A DNA stretch of 64,000 nt from Streptomyces sp. NBC_00094 (GCF_026343125.1 NZ_JAPEMB010000001.1:7693501-7757500); one strand, 5' to 3'. Shown: positions 1 to 8,684, counted from the stretch's first letter. Notes: generated by a model not told the origin, from the sequence alone. Numbers and translations: made by a program.

Positions 1-461
1 GACAGCAGCAGGGTGTCCCCGCGCGTCAGTCGGTGGACCCGGCCGTCGGCCTCCACCTCCACCGCGCCGTCCGCCACGTACATCAACTCGTCGTTGCGGT
101 GCCGGAACTCGCGGTCCGCCTCGTGCTCGCCGACGAACTCCAGGGCGTGCAGCTGGTGGCGGCCGCGTACCACCGGCCGGACGCCTGCCTCCCGGTCGAG
201 GCCGCTGTCCTCGCCGGCGCGCACCACGTCGATCGTGCGGGTCTCGTCCGAGGCGGCGAGCAGATGTACGGCCGTCGTGCCGAGCGCGTCCGCGATCCGC
301 TGCAGGGACCGCATGCTGGGGCGCGCCCGGTCGTTCTCGATCTGGCTGAGGAACGGGGAGGAGAGCCCGCTGCGTTCGGCCACGTCGGCGAGCGTCAGGT
401 CGAGTGCCCGTCGCCGTCGGCGTACAGCGGCACCCACCCGCGGTGTGTTCACGGCCTCCAT
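1..461 (-). CDS. XRE-family regulator with C-terminal cupin domain (partial)
   Basis: The reading frame starts at ATG 461 and runs off the left edge, so the C-terminus is missing. Residues about 8-65 form an XRE/Cro-type helix-turn-helix (LTLADVAERSGLSSPFLSQ followed by a second helix with RPSMRSLQRIADALG). The rest resembles a small cupin sensor fold (HRNDELMYVADGAVEVEADG, then a Gly-Asp turn). Proteins of this architecture are usually local transcription regulators that sense a small ligand in the cupin barrel. It is divergent from the arylsulfotransferase/permease pair, and a palindrome lies between them, so it probably controls that operon and itself. The ligand cannot be read from the sequence. 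Confidence 0.85.
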   Translation of the reverse strand, partial: MEAVNTPRVGAAVRRRRRALDLTLADVAERSGLSSPFLSQIENDRARPSMRSLQRIADALGTTAVHLLAASDETRTIDVVRAGEDSGLDREAGVRPVVRGRHQLHALEFVGEHEADREFRHRNDELMYVADGAVEVEADGRVHRLTRGDTLLL

Positions 462-600
462 GGTGTCCCGTCCTTCCCCCACCCCACGGTGCCGTTCTCC
501 CTGGTCGACGGCGCCTGACGGCACCCTACGCGGCGCGCGCCGGGAACCCGGAGACGGTTTCGTACTGCCGACACACGCCCGTCACACAACGTCTCTACCG

Positions 601-636
601 TCAAAGTCGATTGATCACATCAAAGAAACTTTGATG
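601..636. promoter_or_regulatory. Palindromic operator candidate between divergent genes
   Basis: CATCAAAG-AAA-CTTTGATG is a perfect 8-bp inverted repeat (618-636), with a further TCAAAG copy at 601-606. It is AT-rich against its surroundings and lies between the XRE-cupin gene and the gene at 696. This suits an operator for the divergent regulator. Downstream, 641-685 contains repeated GACGACTGACGAC-like units of unknown meaning. The assignment is inference from position and symmetry. Confidence 0.5.
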
Positions 637-695
637 ACCGGCACCTGACGACTGACGACCGACGGCTGCCGACGACTGACGACTGGAGTTCCGAC

Positions 696-1820
696 ATGCC
701 CCCGATCGACCAGAACTCGCGCCGCCGACGCCCCACCGGCCTCATCGCCTGCGACGAGACGGCGGTGTACGACGGCTACACCCTCTACGCGCCGCTCACC
801 GGCACGGGAGAGGTCCACCTCGTCGACATCCACGGCCGTACCGTCCACCGCTGGGACCTTCCCTACCGGCCCGGCCGCCACGCCCGGCTGCTCGCCGACG
901 GAAACCTCGCCTACAACGGCGTACTCCCGGGCGAGAGCGCCCTTTTCCCGATGTGGCACAAGTACCGGGGCGGCGTCATGCTCCGGGCGGCACCCGACGG
1001 AACCGTCCTCCGGGAGTACCGGGACCCCCTCCAGCACCACGACGCCCACCATCTCGACGACGGCCGCATCCTCTACACCGCTCTGGAGCCCCTGACCGGG
1101 GCAGAAGCAGCGACGGTACGAGGCGGGGTGCCCGGTTCCGAAGCCGCGGACGGCGTGGTCTGGGCCGACACCATCAGGGAGGTCGGCCCGGACGGCGAAC
1201 TCCTGTGGTCGTGGCGCGCCGCCGAGCACCTCGACCGCGCGTCCTTCGCGCTCCACGAGGCGTACGCCCGCGAGCACTGGCCCCTGATCAACAGTGTCAC
1301 GCCCCTACGGGACGGCAACATCCTCGTCAGCCTGCGCAGCGTCTCGGCGGTCGTCGTCATCAGCCGCGACACCGGCGAGATCCTCTGGCGCAGCCGACCC
1401 GGCACGACCAGCCAGCAGCACGCGCCCACCGAACTGGACGACGGGCGGCTGCTGGTCTTCGACAACGGCGTCTTCCGTCCCGGGCACGACGTGCCCTACT
1501 CCCGCGTCATCGAGATCGACCGGGGCGACGGCGACGTCGTATGGGAGTACCACGACCCTGCCCGCGAGTTCTTCTTCGCGCCCTTCATGGGCTCCGCACA
1601 GCGCCTGCCCAACGGCAACACCCTCGTCACGGACTCCCCGTCCGGGCGGCTCTTCGAGGTGACGAAGGACGGCTATCTCTGCTGGGAGTACGTCGTCCCC
1701 TACTTCGCCGGATACGAGGAGAGCGAGGTCCGCGGTCTCTTCCCGTCCGAACCCAACGCCGTCTTCCGCGCCTACCGTTACGCCGCGGCCGACATCCCGT
1801 GGCTGGAGGCGACGGCATGA
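696..1820 (+). CDS. Arylsulfotransferase (ASST)-like beta-propeller protein
   Basis: The 374-residue protein has repeated propeller-blade motifs (DGNLAYNG, DDGRILYTAL, RDGNILVSL, DDGRLLVFDNG, PNGNTLVTDSP) and the overall pattern of the arylsulfotransferase/PQQ-like family, including the His-rich segment HHDAHHLDDG. ASST enzymes move sulfate between phenolic compounds, but many actinobacterial members are untested. No signal peptide is visible, so it should be cytoplasmic, unlike periplasmic bacterial ASSTs. GGAG lies upstream of ATG 696. The stop codon overlaps the next ATG by 4 bp, so translation is coupled to the nucleobase permease and the substrate may be related. The fold assignment is good; the reaction is uncertain. 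Confidence 0.75.
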   Translation: MPPIDQNSRRRRPTGLIACDETAVYDGYTLYAPLTGTGEVHLVDIHGRTVHRWDLPYRPGRHARLLADGNLAYNGVLPGESALFPMWHKYRGGVMLRAAPDGTVLREYRDPLQHHDAHHLDDGRILYTALEPLTGAEAATVRGGVPGSEAADGVVWADTIREVGPDGELLWSWRAAEHLDRASFALHEAYAREHWPLINSVTPLRDGNILVSLRSVSAVVVISRDTGEILWRSRPGTTSQQHAPTELDDGRLLVFDNGVFRPGHDVPYSRVIEIDRGDGDVVWEYHDPAREFFFAPFMGSAQRLPNGNTLVTDSPSGRLFEVTKDGYLCWEYVVPYFAGYEESEVRGLFPSEPNAVFRAYRYAAADIPWLEATA

Positions 1821-3349
1821 CGACCACCAGGGACACCCACTCCGCTTCCGCTTCCGTCTCGCCCCGGTCCGCCGCGGCCGCCAAGGCCGCCAAGGCCGCC
1901 AAGGCCGCCAAGGCCGCCGAGACTGCCGAGACTGCCGAGACCGGCAAGGTTGCCGAGACCGGCAAGGCTGCCGAGGTCGTCGAGTCCGTCGACGCCGTCC
2001 CGGCCGTCGACCCCGTCCAGGCGCGGGTTCCGCTGCGGCGACTCGCACCGCTGGCGGCCCAACACGTCCTGGCGATGATCGCCGCGCCGGTCTCCACCGT
2101 CTTCCTCGTCGCCGGCACCCTGAAGATGCCGCCGGGAGCCACGGCCTCACTGCTCAGCGCCGTCCTTCTGCTGTGCGGAGCGGGCGCCCTGCTCCAGTCC
2201 CTCGGCGTGTGGAGGATCGGCGGCCGCCTGCCGTTCGTCATGCTGCCCGGCGGCGCCGCGACCGCGCTGTTCCTCCAGATCGCCCAGGAACACGGCGCGC
2301 CGACCGCCACCGGTGCCGTCCTCCTGGCAGCGGCGCTGCTGCTCTCCGTACTGCCCTTGTACGCCCGGGTCGTTCGCCTTTTCCCGCCCCTGGTCATGGG
2401 CGTGACCGTGCTGCTCATCGGGATCGCGATGATCCGGGTCGCCGCCCGGCTCATCACCGGCCCGGACGGCACCGGGGAACCGCGCGCGGTGCTCCTCGCC
2501 GCGCTGACGGTCGCGGCGACCGTCGCCGCGTACGTGTTCCTGCGCGGCGTCTGGCGCCAGACCTCCGTCCTCATCGGGATGGTGACCGGCACCGTCGTGG
2601 CGGTGACGACCGGCCTCGGGACCTTCGGTCCGGCGGCCGGCAGCGGCTTCGCCCTGCCGGACCTCCTGCCGTTCGGGGCGCCCCGGTTCGATCTCGTGGC
2701 CGCCCTGCCGCTGCTCGTGTTCAGCCTCACGACCCTGGCCGAGATCACCGGACAGACGGTGCTCAACAGCGAGAACGTCGGCCGGACTCCCGCCCCCGAG
2801 CGTGACGTTCCGCGCGTCGCCCGCGCCGACGCCCTCGTCTCGATGGCGGGCGGACTGTTCGGGACGTCGCTCATGGTCACCAGCGCGGAGAACATCGGCA
2901 TCGGCCGGCTCACCGGAGTCCGCAGCCGCTTCGTGACCGCCGGGGCAGGAGTCCTCCTCATCGGCCTCGGGCTCGCCACGCCGGTCTCCCGCGCCCTGGC
3001 CGGCATACCGGAGGCCGTCGTCGGCGGCTCGTCCCTCGTCGTCTACGCCGTCATCGCCGTGATGGGCGTCGAGATGCTCCGCCGGGCCGACCTGTCGGGC
3101 ACGGGCACGGGCAGTCTGACGGCCGCGCTCGCACTCACCGCGGGACTGCTGCCGCTGCTCACCCCGGACCTGTACGCGGGATTCCCCGCCTGGGCTCGTA
3201 CGATCCTGGGCAGCGGCGTCGTCGCAGGCACACTGGCGGCCGTCCTCCTCACCGCGCTCCTGCGCCCCCTCCGCGGCCATCCTGAGCAGGACGAGGACGA
3301 GGGCGAGGACGAGAACGAGGACGCCGACGTGGGAAGAGGCGACCGCTGA
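1817..3349 (+). CDS. NCS2-family nucleobase (xanthine/uracil) permease
   Basis: This is a 510-residue polytopic membrane protein of the nucleobase:cation symporter-2 family. The QH motif of helix 1 (LAAQHVLAMIAAPVST) and the family signature TSAENIGIGRLTGVRSR are visible. ATG 1817 overlaps the preceding stop (ATGA) and is chosen over earlier in-frame starts inside the upstream gene. Two features are odd: a roughly 70-residue N-terminal extension made largely of Ala, Lys, Glu and Thr repeats, and an acidic C-terminal tail (DEDEGEDENEDAD). Transport of xanthine, urate or uracil is typical of the family; the actual substrate is unknown. Confidence 0.88.
   Translation: MTTTRDTHSASASVSPRSAAAAKAAKAAKAAKAAETAETAETGKVAETGKAAEVVESVDAVPAVDPVQARVPLRRLAPLAAQHVLAMIAAPVSTVFLVAGTLKMPPGATASLLSAVLLLCGAGALLQSLGVWRIGGRLPFVMLPGGAATALFLQIAQEHGAPTATGAVLLAAALLLSVLPLYARVVRLFPPLVMGVTVLLIGIAMIRVAARLITGPDGTGEPRAVLLAALTVAATVAAYVFLRGVWRQTSVLIGMVTGTVVAVTTGLGTFGPAAGSGFALPDLLPFGAPRFDLVAALPLLVFSLTTLAEITGQTVLNSENVGRTPAPERDVPRVARADALVSMAGGLFGTSLMVTSAENIGIGRLTGVRSRFVTAGAGVLLIGLGLATPVSRALAGIPEAVVGGSSLVVYAVIAVMGVEMLRRADLSGTGTGSLTAALALTAGLLPLLTPDLYAGFPAWARTILGSGVVAGTLAAVLLTALLRPLRGHPEQDEDEGEDENEDADVGRGDR
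1877..1975 (+). repeat. In-frame short tandem repeats coding a Lys/Ala/Glu-rich N-terminus
   Basis: Four perfect 9-bp units GCCGCCAAG (1877-1912) are followed by GCCGAGACT and GCCGAGACCGGCAAG variants to about 1975. They encode AAKAAKAAKAAK and then ETAETAETGK-type repeats in front of the first transmembrane helix of the permease. Copy number could vary by slippage without shifting the frame. Confidence 0.8.
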
Positions 3350-3423
3350 CCCACCGGGGGAGTGGCGAGCCGGGGAGAGCCACGCGGCGCGTTCAGTGCA
3401 CAGCCGGCCGACGCTACCCCTCC

Positions 3424-4269
3424 GTGTCGAACTCACCGCGCCCCTGCGGATACTTGACCGGTGATCTGCGAAACGGCTGTGTGGTGAACTGCTCCTCGGG
3501 ACTGCTGGGATTCGCGGCCGGGCTGGCGATCTCGGTGGTGACGGCTCCGGCCGGAGTGTCCGGCGCGGTGTTCCTGCTGCCGGTGCAGGTCAGCGTCCTG
3601 GGCGTGCCGTCCCCCGCGGTGACACCCACGAATCTGCTCTACAACGTCGTCGCCGGTCCCGGCGCCCTGGTCCGGCACGCCCGCGCGGGCAGGCTCGGCG
3701 GTCCGCTGACCCGCCTCCTGCTGGCCGGAACCGTCCCCGGGGTCGTGGTCGGCGCGGTCATCCGCGTGTTCGCGATCCCCGGTCCGACGGTGTTCCGCCT
3801 GCTGATCGCGGCCTTCCTCCTGCCGCTCGGCCTGTGGCTGTGCTCGCGGACCCTGCGACCGGCCGCAGGGGAGAGGCCGGCACGCCGGCTGTCCGCGCGG
3901 ACGACCGGCGGCCTGGCACTGGTGGTGGGGACGGTCGGCGGGATCTACGGCATCGGCGGAGGCTCCCTCCTCGGCCCGATCCTCGCCGGACGCGGGATGC
4001 CGGTCGCCGAGGTGGCTCCGGCAGCCCTCGCGTCCACGTTCGTGACCTCGGTCGTCGGCGCGGGCACGTACGCGCTGCTGTCCCTGACCACCGAGGGCGC
4101 CATCGCCCCCGACTGGCCGTTGGGGATCGCCTGCGGACTGGGCGGGCTCGTCGGCGGCTACCTCGGAGCCCACCTCCAGCCCCGTCTCCCCGAGACCTCG
4201 CTACGGCTCCTCCTCGGCACCCTCGCCACCGCCCTCGGCACGCTCTACGCCGCCCAGACACTCACCTGA
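3424..4269 (+). CDS. TauE/SafE-family sulfite exporter-like permease
   Basis: About 260-280 residues with the two-repeat, eight-helix pattern of TauE/SafE proteins (LLGFAAGLAISVVTAPAGVSGAVFLLPV in the first half, GIYGIGGGSLLGPILAGRG in the second). Family members export sulfite, sulfoacetate or related organic anions. The start is uncertain: the frame opens at GTG 3424, but GTG 3481/3484, just before the first hydrophobic helix, fits the family better, and neither has a clear ribosome-binding site. If the upstream ASST-like enzyme really handles sulfated substrates, a sulfur-oxyanion exporter next to it would make sense; that link is inference. Confidence 0.82.
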   Translation: MSNSPRPCGYLTGDLRNGCVVNCSSGLLGFAAGLAISVVTAPAGVSGAVFLLPVQVSVLGVPSPAVTPTNLLYNVVAGPGALVRHARAGRLGGPLTRLLLAGTVPGVVVGAVIRVFAIPGPTVFRLLIAAFLLPLGLWLCSRTLRPAAGERPARRLSARTTGGLALVVGTVGGIYGIGGGSLLGPILAGRGMPVAEVAPAALASTFVTSVVGAGTYALLSLTTEGAIAPDWPLGIACGLGGLVGGYLGAHLQPRLPETSLRLLLGTLATALGTLYAAQTLT

Positions 4270-4397
4270 CCCGCCCCGCCCCTGACAAGGCGGGGCGCCA
4301 GAAACATCCACGGCCTGTCCGACAGCTCGTGCGAGGTGACCCGCCAGCATCTGTGCCCTCGGCGTCGAGCCCGACGGTCCGCGGGGGCCTAAAGCGG

Positions 4398-4583
4398 GTG
4401 TGCACCGGTTGCGGCGGCCGCGCGTTCATCGCGGATAGCGAGGAGTTCTGGGAGGACGCGGATCCTGGCGGGGCCTGCTGCCCGTGCGAGAACGAGGAGT
4501 TCGAGACCGCGGTCGCGTTCTCCCTCGCCGGTGACGGGTCGGTCCGCTGGGTGACCGTTGGGCTGCGGTGTCAGAAGGACGGT
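4398..4583 (+). pseudogene. Remnant of a Cys-rich zinc-ribbon-like small protein
   Basis: Frame 3 reads VCTGCGGRAFIADSEEFWE, then CCPCENEEFETAVAFSLAG and VRWVTVGLRCQKDG. This looks like the body of a small actinobacterial Cys-rich protein with C-x2-C pairs. After QKDG the sequence loses any protein-like pattern and runs on without a plausible C-terminus, and no good start is visible upstream of GTG 4398. I treat it as a truncated remnant. The family is only dimly recognised, so no function is proposed. Confidence 0.4.
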
Positions 4584-4724
4584 TGGTTCGCTGCGGCGTC
4601 TACGGTGCGCTGGGCGGAGTGCTCGACAAGTCCATGGCCGGGTTCTGAGCCGTTCCGGCGCAGGGCGCCTGTCGTTGTTCGGTGGCGAAGCGGGACAGCC
4701 CCGAGGTTCAGCGGGCGAGCCCTA

Positions 4725-4982
4725 TCACGCTTGATGCCAAAGCCAGGGGTGCTCACAGAACTCTCTCGGGCAAGGGGCGTCGGGGTGGTGGGGTGTCCGT
4801 ATATACGCCGGACATCCGCAACTCATGCACGAGGTGGGGCCGTCATCGATGCCCACTGCCTTCAGCCTCGCACGGGCCTGCTGTTGGGCCATCCGCAGTT
4901 GCTCCTCGGCCTTACCGAGGGCGGCAGCGTTCTCCTCGTACACGTCCTTTTGGGCGCCTGTCAGATCACTTTCACTTGCCAT
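4725..4982 (-). CDS. Small hypothetical protein with C-terminal Cys/His cluster
   Basis: The 85-residue protein begins at ATG 4982, with AAGGA about 8 bases upstream. The N-terminal half is a charged helix, probably a coiled coil (EENAAALGKAEEQLRMAQQQ). The C-terminal half carries CMSCGCPAYI, then CPREFCEHPWLWH, a likely zinc-binding site. Proteins of this type are common in Streptomyces accessory DNA; the function is unknown. It lies among decayed genes but is itself intact. Confidence 0.6.
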   Translation of the reverse strand: MASESDLTGAQKDVYEENAAALGKAEEQLRMAQQQARARLKAVGIDDGPTSCMSCGCPAYIRTPHHPDAPCPREFCEHPWLWHQA

Positions 4983-5167
4983 CGCTCTGTTCCTTGCCTG
5001 GGTGCCGGTATTAATCCTCGGCTGATATGAAGGCTAGATTGAGAGGTACCCCCAGCTCTCCACTCTGAAGGGCTCCGGAATCAGAGATGGCAGAGCCGTC
5101 CCGCGCGGTGTGCGAAGGGGTGCGGGATCGCCGGCCCCTGCCGTCCTGCGCGCCGGTCACGCGCCGG

Positions 5168-5590
5168 TCACGCGCCAACCTCCTTACAGAACGCCTGAAG
5201 GTTGTCCTGGTAGAAATATCCGACGAACACGGGATAGGCCTCTCGCATACAATTCTTGGGGTCCTCGTCATCGATGCCGCGTTCAGTCGCCAAATCCAGT
5301 AGCCAGTCAGCCATCGACGCGCCCGACTTGGAGGGTTTGCTGCCCACGCGGAACTCAAGTGGCAGAGAATGTGACTCGGCGACAGATCCGTAGAGATTCT
5401 CGTCGGTCTTGAGAATGCGAACGATGAAACCGCGGCACCCCAAGGCGAAATGCTCATCGCTTTCGAAAATTTGCGAAACCTACTCAATGTCTGTCATGAG
5501 GAGATCGAGCGCGATCGCTTCCTCTTTCTCGGACAGAACCCATGTCGGGTTTCGTATGCCGGAGAATATATCTAGTTCAACTTCCAGCAT
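5168..5590 (-). pseudogene. Hypothetical protein gene interrupted by one in-frame amber codon
   Basis: ATG 5590 opens a frame reading MLEVELDIFSGIRNPTWVLS to ...LLMTDIE, followed by a TAG codon (complement of 5480-5482). The same frame then continues VSQIFESDEHFALGCRGFI and stays open to TGA at 5168. The family start (VELDIFSGxxNPTW) and the downstream part fit one protein of about 140 residues. A single nonsense change, a sequencing error or readthrough would all give this picture. A TTG at 5443 could restart a 91-residue fragment. Codon use is less GC-biased than in neighbouring genes, suggesting acquired DNA. Function unknown. Confidence 0.65.
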
Positions 5591-5674
5591 GACGGCACTC
5601 CTGGATGTTGGTTTATTCCAGTGTCACCCCGCAGACAGAGGAACTCCACACGTGAGTCTGCCCGTGAGATGGGG

Positions 5675-5995
5675 TCATGCTCCCGCCCCGGACAGAGTGG
5701 CCAGCACGGGCACCAACCCGTTCCGCCGGCACCAGCCCACGGTCTCCGTGATGCCCGAAGCCAAGGGAAGCCCATCGAGCCAGCCGGAGACTTGCTCTTC
5801 GGACACACCCGCCCAGCCCTTGGCGTCCAGCTCCGAGACTTGTCGATTGTCCAGGTCGCCGGAGGCGTAGGCATCCTCGGCCTTGGCCAACTCGTCCCGA
5901 TGGCCAAGGAGGCCGGCCGGATAGGCCGACGAACTCGTGCCTGGGACGAGGGTGCCATCGGCATCGCAGAACACGGCGCCCGCATGATCGGATGA
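5675..5995 (-). pseudogene. Truncated HAD-superfamily phosphatase remnant
   Basis: The frame reads GAVFCDADGTLVPGTSSS, where DADGT is HAD motif I (phosphoserine phosphatase type), then a helical cap region (ELAKAEDAYASGDLDNRQVS) and GWCRRNGLVPVLATLS, which resembles the segment before motif II. The frame stops at once after this, and motifs III and IV are absent, so the catalytic domain is incomplete. The start is not defined. I read it as a decayed HAD hydrolase. Confidence 0.6.
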
Positions 5996-6285
5996 GGCCT
6001 GGCGGACTTCCTCCGCACCTGCAACCACCACCGCTGACGACTGCCTCGCGCATCCACGGCTCGTCGCGATCCACGATCCGCTCGACCGTTCACCCAACGG
6101 CGGGCCGGGGGAGGGCACCCGCGTCGGCCGTCGGTTCGCAGGACGCCGGTGCGAGGGCTCGGACGTACGCGCCAAGGGTGACAGTCACCCGTTTCCGCCG
6201 GTCAGGACTCTCACGTTGTCAGACTCCTGGGAGAGAACGCGCCGGTGGGGCGTGGGCGAGGCGGGGGCGGCGAGACACGGTGGGC

Positions 6286-7218
6286 GTGACCGAGCGCGGT
6301 ACGACTGGACGTGCCGCTCCGGATGGGACGGGGCCGGGCGTGACGGACCACGGCGTCCCGAGCGCACGCGCGGTGACGGAGGACCGGCCGGACCGGCGAC
6401 GCCGCGGCGAGGAGCCCGGCGGGCAGCGGCAAGACGATGGGCCGGGCAGGGAGGAGCGGAGCGAAGGGCCCGGCGAGCAGCGGCGGGACGACGGGCGGGT
6501 GCGCGCCGTGCCGCGGCACGTGGCCTGTGTGATGGACGGCAACGGCCGCTGGGCACAGCAGCGTTCGCTTCCTCGGACGGCGGGTCACCGGGCCGCGGAG
6601 ACCACCGTCATCGACATCATCGAGGCGGCCCGGGCGGCCGGCGTCGAGTGGCTCAGCCTGTACGCCTTCTCCACCGAGAACTGGAACCGCCCTGGCGCCG
6701 AGGTCGACTACCTGATGCGCCTGGTCCGCCGGGTCGTGCGAAAGCACGCGCCGCTGCTGCTCGCCCGCGGCATCCGCTGCCGCTTCCTCGGGGCCGCCAA
6801 CTCGCGCATCCCCCGTGAACTGGCCCAGGACTTCGAGGACTTGACGACGCTGACGGCCGACAACCGGGGGATGACGCTGACCGTCGCCTTCGACCACGGC
6901 GGGCGCCGGGACATCGTCGAGGCCGCAAGGTCGCTGATCCGTAGTGGGACGCCCGCAGGCGAGGTGACCGAGCAGCTCTTCGCGGACCACCTGCCGTTCC
7001 CCGACACCCCCGACGTGGACCTCGTCATCCGCACCTCCGGTGAGCAGCGCATCTCCAACTTCATGCTCTGGCAGGTCGCCTACGCCGAGTGGGTCTTCCC
7101 CGAGGCGCTCTGGCCGGACTTCCGGGCCCCCGACTTCCTCGACTGCCTGCACACCTACCGGCGCCGCGACCGCCGCTTCGGCGGTCTGCCGCTCCGGACG
7201 AACGGAGACCCATCATGA
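6286..7218 (+). CDS. uppS: cis-Prenyltransferase (polyprenyl/undecaprenyl diphosphate synthase family)
   Basis: From about residue 75 the protein matches the UPP synthase family: HVACVMDGNGRWAQQ (catalytic Asp and diphosphate-binding loop), LYAFSTENWNRP, FDHGGRRDIVEA and VIRTSGEQRISNFMLWQ. These enzymes condense isopentenyl diphosphate onto an allylic primer with cis geometry. The first 70 or so residues are low-complexity Arg/Gly/Glu-rich, so the true start could be GTG 6286 (chosen), GTG 6280 or a later GTG. The stop overlaps the next gene's ATG by 4 bp, implying a joint function with the oxygenase. It could be a second, specialised homologue rather than the essential cell-wall enzyme. Confidence 0.85.
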   Translation: MTERGTTGRAAPDGTGPGVTDHGVPSARAVTEDRPDRRRRGEEPGGQRQDDGPGREERSEGPGEQRRDDGRVRAVPRHVACVMDGNGRWAQQRSLPRTAGHRAAETTVIDIIEAARAAGVEWLSLYAFSTENWNRPGAEVDYLMRLVRRVVRKHAPLLLARGIRCRFLGAANSRIPRELAQDFEDLTTLTADNRGMTLTVAFDHGGRRDIVEAARSLIRSGTPAGEVTEQLFADHLPFPDTPDVDLVIRTSGEQRISNFMLWQVAYAEWVFPEALWPDFRAPDFLDCLHTYRRRDRRFGGLPLRTNGDPS

Positions 7219-8684
7219 CGACCGGAACCACGGGAACGGCCGACGAGGCAACCTTGTTCGGCCCGGATTCACAGTTCCGTGCCTTCTTCGACGACCCGCG
7301 CTGGGCGCTGGCCGTGATCCGCGCCACCGTACTGGAGGCCGCTCACCCGCAGATCGCCGCCGCCCTCGCCGACAACTCCACCTTCGTCGCCCACCCCTGG
7401 CGCCGGCTCCGCAACACCTTCCTCAGCATGCGGCGCATGTTCGACGCCGACCCGGCGGTACGCGAGCGGGAGGCCGCCCGGCTCAACCGGCTGCACACCC
7501 GCATGAGCGGCTCCGACGCCCGCGGCCGCGCCTACGACGCCATGGACCGCGCGACCCGCGCCTGGGTGGTCGCCACTCTCTTCGAGAGCGCCGTCACCAT
7601 GTTTCGGCTGAGCGGCCAGCCGCTCGACCAGGACACCATGGAGCGCATGTACGCCGAGTACCGCGCGTTCCTCGCCGCGCTCGACGGCGACGCCGGGGAA
7701 CTCCCGGAGGACCTCCACGACTTCTGGCGGTACTTCGACAAGGTCGTCGAGGACGAGCTGGAGAACACCGAGGCGGTGCGCATCATCCTCTACCGGCTCT
7801 TCGACCACCTGCCCGCCCCGGCGCTGCTCGACGGCGCGCCGACGCTGTGGGCGGCCGGCCGGGCCGTCGCCGGTCCGCTCCTCGGCGCGATCACCGTCGC
7901 CTCGCTCCCCGAGTCGTACCGGCGCCGGGCCGGCCTACCGGAGATGCCCGGCGCCCCGACCCTCATGCAGGGCGCCTACCTTGCCGCCGGGCTCGCCCGC
8001 TTCCTTCCCGTGGGCTGGATCAACGCCGAGAGCATCATCGACGTCCTCTCGCTCTCGCCCGGGAGCGACGACCCCCGCGCCCGGACCGTGACCGCCCTGC
8101 GCGCCCGTATGAAGCGGGCGTCGGCCCTGCTCCGCCTCCTCGCGCCGCTGGGCGGCGAGGCCGACCCCGACCCCGGCCCGGCACCTTCTGCGGCCACGGG
8201 GGAGGGCCGACGCTCGGCGGAGGAGTTCTTCCGCCGGGTGCTGGACCAGACCGGCGACGGGTACCTCGACTGGCCTGACCTCGCCGCCATGGCCCGCGAA
8301 CTCTCCACCCGCCTCGACCTGGACGAACCCGAGGAGACCCGGCTCTACGACGCCTTCGCCGCCTGGTGGCGCGAGCTCCAGGCCGCCCTCGACACGGACG
8401 GCGACGGCCGAGTCAGCGCCGAGGAGTACGCCGCCGCCGTCCCCTCCCTCGCCGGACCCGCGCTCATCCGCGTCGCCGAGGTGCTCTTCGACGCCACCGA
8501 CAAGGACGGCAGCGGGACCATCGACGCGGACGAGTACCGGACCCTGTTCCGCACCGCCTTCCACCGCGACCTCACCGCCACCGACGGCGCCTACGGCCGG
8601 AGCGCCTTCGTAGGCGACTTCCTCTCCTTCATGTCGGGCCGCCGCACGAGTGCCCAGTACGACCCCCTCCTCGCCGACGCCTGA
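7215..8684 (+). CDS. MpaB/latex-clearing-like oxygenase (DUF2236) fused to EF-hands
   Basis: Residues about 10-310 match the DUF2236 'oxygenase MpaB / rubber oxygenase' family (AVIRATVLEAAHPQIAAAL, RAWVVATLFESAVTMFR). Residues about 330-480 hold EF-hand calcium loops DQTGDGYLDWPD, DTDGDGRVSAEE and DKDGSGTIDADE. Family members include latex clearing protein, a haem enzyme that cleaves cis-polyisoprene, and the fungal MpaB. Many relatives have His in the WVHATL segment, whereas here it reads WVVATL, so haem ligation should be checked. It is translationally coupled to a cis-prenyltransferase, so the natural substrate may be a cis-isoprenoid chain; that is inference. No signal peptide is seen. 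Confidence 0.8.
   Translation: MTTGTTGTADEATLFGPDSQFRAFFDDPRWALAVIRATVLEAAHPQIAAALADNSTFVAHPWRRLRNTFLSMRRMFDADPAVREREAARLNRLHTRMSGSDARGRAYDAMDRATRAWVVATLFESAVTMFRLSGQPLDQDTMERMYAEYRAFLAALDGDAGELPEDLHDFWRYFDKVVEDELENTEAVRIILYRLFDHLPAPALLDGAPTLWAAGRAVAGPLLGAITVASLPESYRRRAGLPEMPGAPTLMQGAYLAAGLARFLPVGWINAESIIDVLSLSPGSDDPRARTVTALRARMKRASALLRLLAPLGGEADPDPGPAPSAATGEGRRSAEEFFRRVLDQTGDGYLDWPDLAAMARELSTRLDLDEPEETRLYDAFAAWWRELQAALDTDGDGRVSAEEYAAAVPSLAGPALIRVAEVLFDATDKDGSGTIDADEYRTLFRTAFHRDLTATDGAYGRSAFVGDFLSFMSGRRTSAQYDPLLADA

Noticed and set aside
1877..1912. Tandem repeats as a CRISPR-like array
   Set aside because: The units are 9 bp, contiguous and in frame in a coding region, without spacers.
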